NCBI GenBank assembly: GCA_964345635.1
Contig: CAYFRM010000057.1
Coordinates: forward strand, 1 to 36,802
Origin: WVXT01 sp964345635
GTDB taxonomy: Bacteria; UBA6262; WVXT01
Reading direction: 5' to 3'
DNA length: 36,802 bases
The position numbers were made by a program, and so were the translations under genes. The notes under the pieces are model-generated. The model ran no database searches and was not told where the DNA came from. It saw only the letters and a program-made list of their open reading frames with translations. Of this stretch, positions 14,857-22,744 are shown in pieces (positions within the stretch are counted from its first letter, which is position 1; every line of letters begins with the position of its first letter).

Positions 14857-17800
14857 TTAGAATTTTATGGTGAGGGTGGTGTTGACGTCAACGGCAAAAT
14901 AGTTATTCTGTTCCAAATTGTGATTGATAAAACGGGTTATTCCGGTTCCTACAGTTAACATTAAGTTTGTGCCCACGTTAAAATCACTGGATAACAGGGC
15001 AGAATATGTATCAGTATTGTCCCTCTCCACATTTAGCTCGCTTCTCTTAATTTCAGCACTTAAACGACCCTTTACTTTCATCTCGCCTGCCGTTCTAACT
15101 TGTTTTCCGATTATGGGGAGTTTCCACAATTCGGGCAACTTTAAACGCGCTTCCACATCTATACTGGATGAATGAATCCGACTCTCTGTAGTCTTTTCCC
15201 CGCCGGTCTCTCCGTCCTCTTTCTTATAACCGTACTTGACATTAAATCTCCAATCATCCCACCAGGTAAAAGTAACTTGAGCGTTGTATGCCCTGCTGAA
15301 TCCCTCCTGGCTAATCTGCCAGGAAGGCGCACTTTTTACCTTGTTCCGGGAACTACTGTAGGTTAACCACAAATAATAATTTTTGAATAGTTTAAATCTT
15401 AAATCTTCGCTGAAGTCGACTTTCTTACCCAACGAGACATTTTTGGAATCTTCCGTGGTCAGGACGTACTTTGTGATCATTTCTGCCTCTTCCATTGCCA
15501 GTCCAAGTAGAGGAAAATTCTCCAGACTTTTCATTCTTATATCCAGATAGGGCCAGATGCGTTTCTCGCTATCAAGAACTGTCGGCCCCTGGCGGCTCTG
15601 TGTGCGCGTATAGTCTATATCAGTGGTCATAGTGCCGAAGGGATAAAGATACCCTTTTAAATCCAAAAATTCCAGGGGTTTCCAGTTACTTTCTATCCGG
15701 AAAGTATCGCGCAGAGAAAAAGATTTCAATTTATCTTCAATTCCCTCAAGTCTTTTATACCCCATTCCATCGCCTCTTAGCCACAACTTCCCATAAACGG
15801 GATAGTCTTCACCTATTTTATCGTAGCTATCACCATCGTCTAACGCATAAGAGGAAGTGACGTTCAACGAACTAACAGGCTTAAGTTTAGGAAAAAGTGA
15901 TTTGGCAACAAAAGGCAGGCTCAGTTTTGCTGCACTGGTCCGGGTGAAATTCTTTTCTGTGGGAGTTGAGGTGCTGCTAACGATTACAAAATTTTCTGTA
16001 TTGGTTATGCTGTAATTCAAAGAAGGCTTGAGCCATTCAAAGAATTGGAATGTTGAATCAAATCCTACTGTCTGCGTTCCCGACCGCGGACGGTCGGTTT
16101 TACCGTCGACGTATACTCTTTCCTTCACTTTTCGCAGGGAATAGGAAGGAACAATCGATAAATCGGATAATGGCCTGAAAGTTGCTTTACCCGACCAATC
16201 ATTCGTGAATTCCCGGAAATCTTTCTGCGTAGGGGCACTGCTTGTGAACTTGTTAAATTTATCGATTCTCTTATAGGAACCGCCCAAATCCTGCGGAAGA
16301 AGAAAGAAGCGAAAGGGTAGTTCATACTGGTAGAGAGTAGCCGAATATGTATCCGCATCTTCCCTCTTGCCTTCAGGCTGACTGCGGTCAACAATGGACT
16401 TGGTATAACTTGTTCCTACCCTCGGCAGTTTTGGCAGTCTGAGTTCCGCAGTGGCACTGCCCTCATTGCTTACCACGCGTCCCTCGTCCTGAAAGCTCAA
16501 ATCTTCCACCCTGACCGCCGAAGGGGTAACTGTGGTGGTCCTGCTCCAATTTAACGACAGCGGCAGGTAATCGAGTCTATTTAAATTGGTATAGGCTGAG
16601 ATTACCTCTTTGTCCTGATTCTTGCTGGGGACGGTAATCGTCTCGAAATTCCTATCCATATACCAGTACTTCCCCCCAAAAGTCATCCAGCCGGGGAGTT
16701 CACAATCCAAACCGATTCTCCCTGCCCAGCCTTCTTTTTTCCTCGCGCCCGTCAAGTGAATCTCATTAACCCATATCTCTCCGTCAGAAATAGCACTTGC
16801 CGTACCATTCACAATCATCAGTCTAATTTCGGCAACGTTTGTAAGATCGGGACTTCCTACCCTGGTTACGGTTCCGTCCGAACTTTCCATCGTGTCTGCT
16901 CCGTATTTTCCGTCAATATCTCTTAAGTCGATGCTCAACAATTTCCAGCCGTTCCAGTTTACCGTTTTTTCAAATTGATAGTAGTCGCTGGGAGTGCCCA
17001 ATCTCATTATGAACTTCGGGTTCTTCGTGGGATAATCGGGATTCCTTACGAAAAACTTTAGTTCTTCATATTTTGAATAGTCTTCGGCTCTGGTGAATGT
17101 CCATTTCGTATAGCCTGTAGCACCGGCAATCAACGTGTACTTTAGCGAAAGTGTCTGTTCTATTTCTTTTTCTTCAACAACTACTTCACCGTAAAGGTCT
17201 TCATAATCGTTATTATCAAGCAAACCCCGACCGTAAACATCATAATCATCCTCGGTATTCACGGCGCCCACGGAGAACTCATCATCTGCATCTGTGGACT
17301 GGACAATTCCTCTTTCCCACTTGTTCCCTATCACGCCCATTGAGGCAATCTTTAAGCCCCCCGAAACATTTGTTCCCTTCAATGCTATCCTCACGTGCTT
17401 TATAGCTGTCCAGTCGGAGGCGGTGTTTGTAGTAATGCCGAGGTCCCATTCCACTTTCTTCCATCCGGACCAGTTTACGACAGTAGAAAACGGGAAAAGA
17501 CTACCTTCCGCTTCCGGACCCACGCGGTCCCCATCCAAATCCTCGCTATCAATCTTCCCGTTCTTATAGCCGATTTTTCCATCCCTGAGATAAATTTCAT
17601 CATCGTCGCCAGTCCAATCAGAAAACTGCCAGCCAACATCTTCGCCCACATTCAGAGTCCCGTCGCCATTAACATCCTCCGTGTCCAGCTCTCCATCACC
17701 ATCGGCATCTTCGGCAATGCTTCCCAGCGTAATCTCTAAAATCTCTCCCTTATTATCTCCGTAAACATATAGTTCCAAACTCTCCTTCTGCGAGTAATCG

Positions 17801-19914
17801 ACTCCCCGGGTGGAAATAGGATAGACAATGGATGCCGTGGCATTCCCGGTCAAATCGTAACTAATTTTCAGGACTTCCTGTTCTTCATCTGCACCCACGT
17901 CGGCATTCGGTTTAATATCTTTAATTTTTGCATCCTCGTTATCCCAGCTGATAGCTCCCTCCTGGGTGGGAACTCCCCCCGGGTTACTGGCTATCTGCCA
18001 CGCATCCTTATCCGTGGGCATTCCGTCAACTAACTTTACCCCTTCCATGCTATCGATTATTGCTTTTCCCCAGGTATTAGGATTATTTAGACTCCTGGCC
18101 AATTCTCCCGAAATCTTTGTCTGGAAAGGAAAAAACGGCTGGGGGTCAAAAGAGAATTCTGAATTTGCATCAAGAATGAATTTACTTCCGGGAGCAGCCC
18201 TCACGTTAGGGATGGTTGCCGATTTCGCTGCCCCGCTATACAGGAACGTAGAACCTAAAAAGAACCTGTCCGAGGGCGCCCATTCTCCCCTGGCGCCCAG
18301 AAGTGTCTCCTGATATAGACCGGCGAAGGGCATATATTCATAATTAATCACAATTTCTGTCTCTTCATCAATCTCTTCTTCACGAAAGAACGTAATAAAG
18401 CCGGATTCGTAGTCAATGAAATAGTCTTCATCTCTCTTCAGTAGCCGGCCGTTTATTGTAATTTTTTCGCTTCCTTCCACGATGTTCGGACGCAGGAAAT
18501 AAGTCTTCTGCCGATATTTATATTCCACATATATGATGTAGTGGTGCTGTGGATTCGTCTTATCGTATATATCCGAAAATGGCGGGTCAAAAGGCGTGCG
18601 GTATTTGAATTTTATTATCCCCTCATCGTAATCCATTTCAATCAGGTCGTAGACATTGCCAAAGGTTGTCACTTCCTTGCGGTTCAGATCCAGAATCTTC
18701 ACCACAAAGTCCCTGCCCTCAACTCCCTGGATAATCTTTTTTCTCCCCAGGTCGTAATAATTCATCATTTCCTGATCCAGCTCTTCCTCTTCATCTTTAA
18801 GTATCCTGGGCAGGTTGTTATTGGTCGCTGAAATCAGCTGCCCGTCGGATTTTCTATAATCTACGGCAATGACATAATTTTCATATACTATGTCGCGGAA
18901 AGTGATAATTCCTTTGACATAATCTATCGTATAGTCCTGTCCCGGAACCTGGAGATTGAAGTATCCGTAGTACGTGGCGCTACCGGTCAGGGGTAAAAGG
19001 TCAACATTTCTTACTGTCATAAAGGCGCCATTCTGGTTATTTGCTCCATCCCGGTCGTCAATATAAACCTGTTCACTTCCACTCTGAATATTTGTATCCC
19101 CCCACAATTCATAATATTTACGCCGCCGATACGAAGTATCATTAACATCTCTTTTCTCAAATGTGGACTTACCTTTGAATTTCTTCTCCTCCGGCACGCC
19201 CTTGGTCTGTGAGCCGATAGCCATCAATCTAAAATCCTCATACTGAGCATCCAATTTCCCGCCGAATACGCTCTTCTTATAGGCGACAAACTCGGTTGCG
19301 GGAAGCTCCAGAGTGATATCTCCGAATGCCGCCTCCTGAACAATCTCATCAGGGTCTCCTTTATACACCACGGAAATATCTCTCTTATCCTCCACGGTAT
19401 CGTCGTAGTCTACGTTAACCGTAATTTTCCTCCCTACGTTCCCTTTAATCTTCACCTGGAGCTCCTGGTCCATATCAAAACCCTCGGTCACTCCGGCGGG
19501 AGTGCCGGTAGTTGTTCTCTCGTCTTCATCCTTATAGAATACCTCGCCATACCTCATAGAGATCATTTTTCTTCCCGTTATGCTGAGTCTCGACTCAAAG
19601 GGAAGAATTATGCCAATTCCTGCGGGAGCAGGCGGAACAGCCTCTTCCTCTTCCGGTTTCACTTCTTCTTTTTCTCCCTTTTCCACTTTCGCAGGAGCCA
19701 GAAGCTCTTCTTCGACTATGAATATTCCCTGCTCCTTCTCATCCCTCATCTTATTCCATTCTTCCTGGCTATATGATATAAATTCCTCTTCCCTTTCCTT
19801 CACAAAGGCATCAAAATCTTCCAGTGGACCGCCCCTTACGTCGATAGAACCAATCAGAACGAGTCCGATGGATCCAATCAAAGTTATCAGAATGGTTTTT
19901 CTGGAAAGCAACAT
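14857..19914 (-). CDS. SprA/Sov-like type IX secretion outer-membrane translocon protein
   Basis: 1685-residue protein with signal peptide (about 1-28), then a Glu/Pro-rich linker (60-98). SprA-family features follow: FDMDQELQVKIKGNVGRKIT with VNVDYDD (147-172), VVYKGDPDEIVQEAAFGDI (182-200), FRLMAIGSQTKG (228-239) and SYRRRKYYEL (261-270). Later come DYxIDY..G.ITF repeats (320-550), galactose-binding-like segments, two DxDxDG calcium-type loops (736-759), EIWVNEIHLTG (from 1046) and a long beta-strand-rich barrel half ending TLTIKF. SprA/Sov is the giant pore of the type IX secretion system. This protein is shorter than the roughly 2400-residue Bacteroidetes forms. The start has GGGAAGAG upstream and a long riboswitch-bearing leader. 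Assignment rests on remembered family motifs; a SprA-related barrel of different function is possible. Confidence 0.75.
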   Translation of the reverse strand: MLLSRKTILITLIGSIGLVLIGSIDVRGGPLEDFDAFVKEREEEFISYSQEEWNKMRDEKEQGIFIVEEELLAPAKVEKGEKEEVKPEEEEAVPPAPAGIGIILPFESRLSITGRKMISMRYGEVFYKDEDERTTTGTPAGVTEGFDMDQELQVKIKGNVGRKITVNVDYDDTVEDKRDISVVYKGDPDEIVQEAAFGDITLELPATEFVAYKKSVFGGKLDAQYEDFRLMAIGSQTKGVPEEKKFKGKSTFEKRDVNDTSYRRRKYYELWGDTNIQSGSEQVYIDDRDGANNQNGAFMTVRNVDLLPLTGSATYYGYFNLQVPGQDYTIDYVKGIITFRDIVYENYVIAVDYRKSDGQLISATNNNLPRILKDEEEELDQEMMNYYDLGRKKIIQGVEGRDFVVKILDLNRKEVTTFGNVYDLIEMDYDEGIIKFKYRTPFDPPFSDIYDKTNPQHHYIIYVEYKYRQKTYFLRPNIVEGSEKITINGRLLKRDEDYFIDYESGFITFFREEEIDEETEIVINYEYMPFAGLYQETLLGARGEWAPSDRFFLGSTFLYSGAAKSATIPNVRAAPGSKFILDANSEFSFDPQPFFPFQTKISGELARSLNNPNTWGKAIIDSMEGVKLVDGMPTDKDAWQIASNPGGVPTQEGAISWDNEDAKIKDIKPNADVGADEEQEVLKISYDLTGNATASIVYPISTRGVDYSQKESLELYVYGDNKGEILEITLGSIAEDADGDGELDTEDVNGDGTLNVGEDVGWQFSDWTGDDDEIYLRDGKIGYKNGKIDSEDLDGDRVGPEAEGSLFPFSTVVNWSGWKKVEWDLGITTNTASDWTAIKHVRIALKGTNVSGGLKIASMGVIGNKWERGIVQSTDADDEFSVGAVNTEDDYDVYGRGLLDNNDYEDLYGEVVVEEKEIEQTLSLKYTLIAGATGYTKWTFTRAEDYSKYEELKFFVRNPDYPTKNPKFIMRLGTPSDYYQFEKTVNWNGWKLLSIDLRDIDGKYGADTMESSDGTVTRVGSPDLTNVAEIRLMIVNGTASAISDGEIWVNEIHLTGARKKEGWAGRIGLDCELPGWMTFGGKYWYMDRNFETITVPSKNQDKEVISAYTNLNRLDYLPLSLNWSRTTTVTPSAVRVEDLSFQDEGRVVSNEGSATAELRLPKLPRVGTSYTKSIVDRSQPEGKREDADTYSATLYQYELPFRFFLLPQDLGGSYKRIDKFNKFTSSAPTQKDFREFTNDWSGKATFRPLSDLSIVPSYSLRKVKERVYVDGKTDRPRSGTQTVGFDSTFQFFEWLKPSLNYSITNTENFVIVSSTSTPTEKNFTRTSAAKLSLPFVAKSLFPKLKPVSSLNVTSSYALDDGDSYDKIGEDYPVYGKLWLRGDGMGYKRLEGIEDKLKSFSLRDTFRIESNWKPLEFLDLKGYLYPFGTMTTDIDYTRTQSRQGPTVLDSEKRIWPYLDIRMKSLENFPLLGLAMEEAEMITKYVLTTEDSKNVSLGKKVDFSEDLRFKLFKNYYLWLTYSSSRNKVKSAPSWQISQEGFSRAYNAQVTFTWWDDWRFNVKYGYKKEDGETGGEKTTESRIHSSSIDVEARLKLPELWKLPIIGKQVRTAGEMKVKGRLSAEIKRSELNVERDNTDTYSALLSSDFNVGTNLMLTVGTGITRFINHNLEQNNYFAVDVNTTLTIKF

Positions 19915-19974
19915 CTCTTCCCTTTTGCTCGAATAATTTATGTTATTCTAACTAATTTAATCCCAATTTACAAT

Positions 19975-20036
19975 AAAAAAACCGCCCCCAGTCTTCTCCG
20001 ATAATTAAAGCCAGCATCCCGTTCACTGGTTCGCGG
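19975..20036 (-). terminator. riboswitch-controlled intrinsic terminator in the sprA-like leader
   Basis: On the minus strand CCGCGAACCAG (20026-20036) pairs with CTGGGGGCGG (19982-19991) as two 4-bp blocks around a small internal loop, followed by seven T (19975-19981). The hairpin loop contains TCGGAGAAGAC (19991-20001), which is exactly complementary to the 5' strand of the riboswitch (20133-20143). Forming that long helix and forming this terminator are mutually exclusive in topology, giving a plausible on/off switch. Confidence 0.65.
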
Positions 20037-20054
20037 CTAAGTAGTACTCTGCGT

Positions 20055-20143
20055 GTCTTCTTTCGGTAGCCCAGCCTCCCGCTTACGCGGGACTGTGGCT
20101 TTGCGCCCTCCGATTTCTCGGAGTTTGCCTTTTCGGAGAAGAC
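20055..20143 (-). ncRNA. c-di-GMP-I (GEMM) riboswitch aptamer upstream of the sprA-like gene
   Basis: The 89-base minus-strand RNA has all parts of the GEMM aptamer in order. P1 is GTCTTCT/AGAAGAC. The GGCAAAC box is followed by P2 CTCCGA/TCGGAG closed by a GAAA tetraloop, then the GCGCAAAGCC box. P3 is built from AGCC..CAG / CTG..GGCT plus TCCCGC-GTAA-GCGGGA, and the final element is GGGCTACCG. By my alignment the first G of GGCAAAC corresponds to Vc2 G20, which favours c-di-GMP over the cGAMP variant (which has A there). It starts about 30 bases after the predicted transcription start, is followed by a terminator, and lies 140 bases before the start codon. Confidence 0.9.
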
Positions 20144-20178
20144 AAGTTAACTTTATTAATTATATAGCTTCCAAAATG

Positions 20179-20207
20179 ATTATATCACAGACTTATTCTG
20201 TTGTCAA
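20179..20207 (-). promoter_or_regulatory. consensus sigma-70 promoter for the riboswitch-sprA transcript
   Basis: Minus-strand TTGACA (20202-20207), exactly 17 bases, TATAAT (20179-20184): a perfect match to consensus at both boxes. Predicted start near 20172, just before the riboswitch. A constitutive strong promoter fits control at the RNA level. Confidence 0.92.
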
Positions 20208-20243
20208 CCGCTTTCAGCATGTCCCTATGGTCATCATCTTTTT

Positions 20244-20334
20244 GTAGCGGCAAAGCGTAAGCTTTGCTGTTTCTGTAGGGGACGGACTCCGTGCCGTCCC
20301 TTCTTTTGGGCGACCACAGAGTGTCGCCCCTACA
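20244..20334. repeat. composite palindromic repeat (A + C), copy 1
   Basis: Family A (GTAGCGGCAAAGCGTAAGCT..) is followed by family C, which is two back-to-back inverted repeats: GGGACGG..CCGTCCC, then GGGCGACC..GTCGCCC, bounded by TGTAGGGG and CCCCTACA. The same composite occurs inverted at 21544-21636 and direct at 24427-24517. Confidence 0.85.
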
Positions 20335-20355
20335 ATACAATATACAATTTTGCAA

Positions 20356-20384
20356 TTGCCATAATTGTTGGAATTATGTATAAT
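20356..20384 (+). promoter_or_regulatory. sigma-70 type promoter of lptF-lptG
   Basis: TTGCCA (20356-20361), 17-base spacer, TATAAT (20379-20384), about 55 bases before the lptF start codon. The -35 matches at five of six and the -10 at six of six positions. Confidence 0.85.
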
Positions 20385-20439
20385 CTTATTGCGTGCAGAA
20401 AACACGAATTTTTAGTTTATTCCCAGGTTTACTCTCAAA

Positions 20440-21522
20440 ATGAAAATTTTACATCGCTATATTATTACTGAATTCATACCTCCCACCATTATTGCTCTTT
20501 TCGTATTTACCTTTATCCTGATTATGGAAAGACTATTCGATTCCATAAACCTCCTGATTAGTAAGGGCGTGAGCATGTTATCGGTTCTGCAACTCCTCGG
20601 ATACGTATTGCCTTCCATTCTCGTTTATACCATTCCCATGGCAATCCTGGCAGGGACCCTTATCTGTTTCGGCAGGCTCTCTTCCGATAACGAGATAACG
20701 GCAATCCAGGCCTCGGGCGTAAGTCTGTACAGTGTTTTCTTACCGGTCATTATTTTGAGTTTCATTGTGAGTGTATTTTTGGTCACTTTTAACGAGAAGA
20801 TAGCGCCGCGGGCTTATGACCGATTCCGCCAGATATACTACCGGATCGCCCAGAGGAATCCCATACTTAAACTGGAAGAGCGCACCTTCCTGGAAATAGA
20901 GGATTACAGACTCTACGTAGAGAAGATTAAACAAAAAAAGGGGAAACTCTCGGGCGTGATTATGTATCAAATGGAAGAGGACGGTTTTCCCACGCTAATC
21001 ACAGCCCAACGGGGAAATATGGTGTCCAATGAGCAACAAGTGGTTTTCCGGCTATTTGACGGAAGCATCCAGCAGAAAAATAGAGTTGACCCCAACAAGT
21101 ACAGCATAACCTATTTCAAGAATTACGATATCGCGCTCGACCTCACCCAGACTCCGCCGCCCACGGCGAAACGAATCAGGCAGATGCCAAAATCCGAACT
21201 TCTGCAGGAAATAAGAAAATTGAAGCGAGATAATATCCCTGCTTATTCATTAGAAGTAGAATACCATCAGCGCAGGTCCCTCGCTTTTGCTTCCTTTGTT
21301 TTCTGTTTGATCGGAATTCCCCTGGGAATAAAAGCGCGCAGGAAGGGAAAATCGGTTGGCTTTAGCCTGAGCCTGGGCCTGTTTCTGTTATACTGGTTTC
21401 TCCTGGTGGAAGGGATTACCCTGGGAGAGAAAGGAATCACTCCTCCCCTGTTCAGCGTGTGGGTGCCAAATTTGATAATAGGAATAGCCGGCGCCTGGAT
21501 GATTTACAAAACCGCAAAGTAG
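20440..21522 (+). CDS. lptF: LptF-type permease of the LPS export ABC transporter
   Basis: Inner-membrane half of the LptB2FG complex that extracts LPS and drives it to the outer membrane. The 360 residues have the YjgP/YjgQ layout: three N-terminal helices (about 12-34, 50-78, 96-121), a central periplasmic beta-jellyroll domain (125-260), and three C-terminal helices (274-290, 299-320, 328-355). Typical motifs are the N-terminal LHRYIITEF, then GRLSSDNEITAIQASGVSL (coupling region) and late RSLAFASFVFCLIGIPLGI. lptG follows 134 bases later. Which of the pair is F and which is G is by order only. The stop codon TAG is the first bases of a palindromic repeat. Confidence 0.88.
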   Translation: MKILHRYIITEFIPPTIIALFVFTFILIMERLFDSINLLISKGVSMLSVLQLLGYVLPSILVYTIPMAILAGTLICFGRLSSDNEITAIQASGVSLYSVFLPVIILSFIVSVFLVTFNEKIAPRAYDRFRQIYYRIAQRNPILKLEERTFLEIEDYRLYVEKIKQKKGKLSGVIMYQMEEDGFPTLITAQRGNMVSNEQQVVFRLFDGSIQQKNRVDPNKYSITYFKNYDIALDLTQTPPPTAKRIRQMPKSELLQEIRKLKRDNIPAYSLEVEYHQRRSLAFASFVFCLIGIPLGIKARRKGKSVGFSLSLGLFLLYWFLLVEGITLGEKGITPPLFSVWVPNLIIGIAGAWMIYKTAK

Positions 21523-21636
21523 CCGCAGAGCGATAGCTCTGCACTGTAGGGGCGGCACTCCGTGGCCGCCCAAAAGAAGGGACGGCACGGAGTCCGTCCC
21601 CTACAGAATAAGCAAAGCTTACGCTTTGCTGCTACA
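21520..21636. repeat. composite palindromic repeat (B + C + A), copy 2, between lptF and lptG
   Basis: Family B (TAGCCGCAGAGCGATAGCTC..) at 21520-21543 overlaps the lptF stop codon. The C element follows, inverted relative to copy 1, at 21544-21606, and an inverted family A at 21611-21636. It fills nearly the entire gap between the two permease genes. Confidence 0.85.
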
Positions 21637-21656
21637 TTTTAAGATTAGAAACACAG

Positions 21657-22742
21657 ATGCGTATTTTGACTCGTTACATATTAAATGAATTCCTGAAACC
21701 ATTCCTCCTGGGAGTGGCTGCTTTTGCTTCTCTGTTGATAATTTCTGAACTATTTTACCAGCTGCACAAATGGATTGACCTGGGAACTCCCTTCCTGGTT
21801 TGCGTGGAATATCTCTTCTGGCGAACGCCCGAATGGCTGGTTCAGACATTTCCCGTAGCAGTCCTTCTGGCCACTCTTTTTTCCCTGGGGGGACTTGCCC
21901 GCTATAACGAACTTACGGCGATGAAAGCTTCCGGAATAAGCCTCTCCAGAATTCTATCTCCCCTGTTGGTTCTCTGCCTGTTTCTGGTTGTGGGGTCGCT
22001 CCTTTTGAGCGAAGTCGTCGTGCCTTACGCCAATCAAAAAGTAGACTACGTATACAACGTAAAAGTGAAACACCGAAAAATAAGAAACTACCAACAGCAG
22101 GACAACCTGGTGATAGCGGGCGATGAAGGAAGGATGTACACCATAAAGTTTCTCGACGGAGAGAAGAAGTTAATGAAAGAAGTATCGGTTGACCAATTCA
22201 ACAAGAAATCTATCCTGGTGAATCAAATCTATGCCAGGGAAGCGGTATGGAAAGGCAATTACTGGATATTTTATGACGGAGTTTTCCGCCAGTTTAACCA
22301 TGAAGAGGCAGGAACGATAAGAGAAGAGAAATTTAAGGAAAGAATTTTCCGGTTGCCGGAGCGCCTGGACCATTTCTTGCGCAAGCAGAAAAAACCTGGC
22401 GAAATGAACTATTTCGAGTTGCGCAACTATATTGCAAAGCTGACCAAGAACGGTATTCCCGCAATTAACGAAAAAGTAGCTCTACACTCGAAAATATCCT
22501 TTCCCTTTTCCTGTCTCATAATTATGCTCGTGGGTATTCCTTTTGCTCTCAAGACTTCAAAGAGTGGAAAAGTGAAGGGATTTGCTCTCAGTCTATTTAT
22601 CTGTTTTTTCTACTGGCAAATGTTCTCGGTAGGTAAGGCAATTGGAGAGAATCGTGTCCTGCCACCGGCGTTGGCTGCCTGGTTTGCTAATATTATCTTT
22701 GGAATCCTGGGGCTCGTCTTAATTTCCAAAGTCCACAAATAA
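21657..22742 (+). CDS. lptG: LptG-type permease of the LPS export ABC transporter
   Basis: 361 residues with the same architecture as lptF: N-terminal ILTRYILNEFLKPFLLG, coupling motif GGLARYNELTAMKASGISL (about 78-96), periplasmic domain (about 120-265) and C-terminal helices starting SFPFSCLIIMLVGIPFAL. It would pair with LptF around the LptB ATPase, which is not in this window. The start codon has only a weak upstream site, so translation may depend on the lptF transcript. It ends 2 bases before the convergent S8 protease gene, with no clear terminator between them. Confidence 0.87.
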   Translation: MRILTRYILNEFLKPFLLGVAAFASLLIISELFYQLHKWIDLGTPFLVCVEYLFWRTPEWLVQTFPVAVLLATLFSLGGLARYNELTAMKASGISLSRILSPLLVLCLFLVVGSLLLSEVVVPYANQKVDYVYNVKVKHRKIRNYQQQDNLVIAGDEGRMYTIKFLDGEKKLMKEVSVDQFNKKSILVNQIYAREAVWKGNYWIFYDGVFRQFNHEEAGTIREEKFKERIFRLPERLDHFLRKQKKPGEMNYFELRNYIAKLTKNGIPAINEKVALHSKISFPFSCLIIMLVGIPFALKTSKSGKVKGFALSLFICFFYWQMFSVGKAIGENRVLPPALAAWFANIIFGILGLVLISKVHK

Positions 22743-22744
22743 TA

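Larger units (their letters stand above)
19915..20439. other. 525-bp divergent regulatory region between sprA-like gene and lptF
   Basis: This gene-free stretch holds, from left to right: the sprA leader terminator (19975-20036), the c-di-GMP riboswitch (20055-20143), the sprA promoter (20179-20207), a composite palindromic repeat (20244-20334) and the lptF promoter (20356-20384). No further ORF is convincing in it. Confidence 0.85.

Noticed and set aside
20055..20143. cGAMP-specific (GEMM-Ib) reading of the riboswitch
   Set aside because: The base aligned with Vc2 G20 appears to be G, not A, so c-di-GMP is favoured; the alignment is by hand and should be tested.
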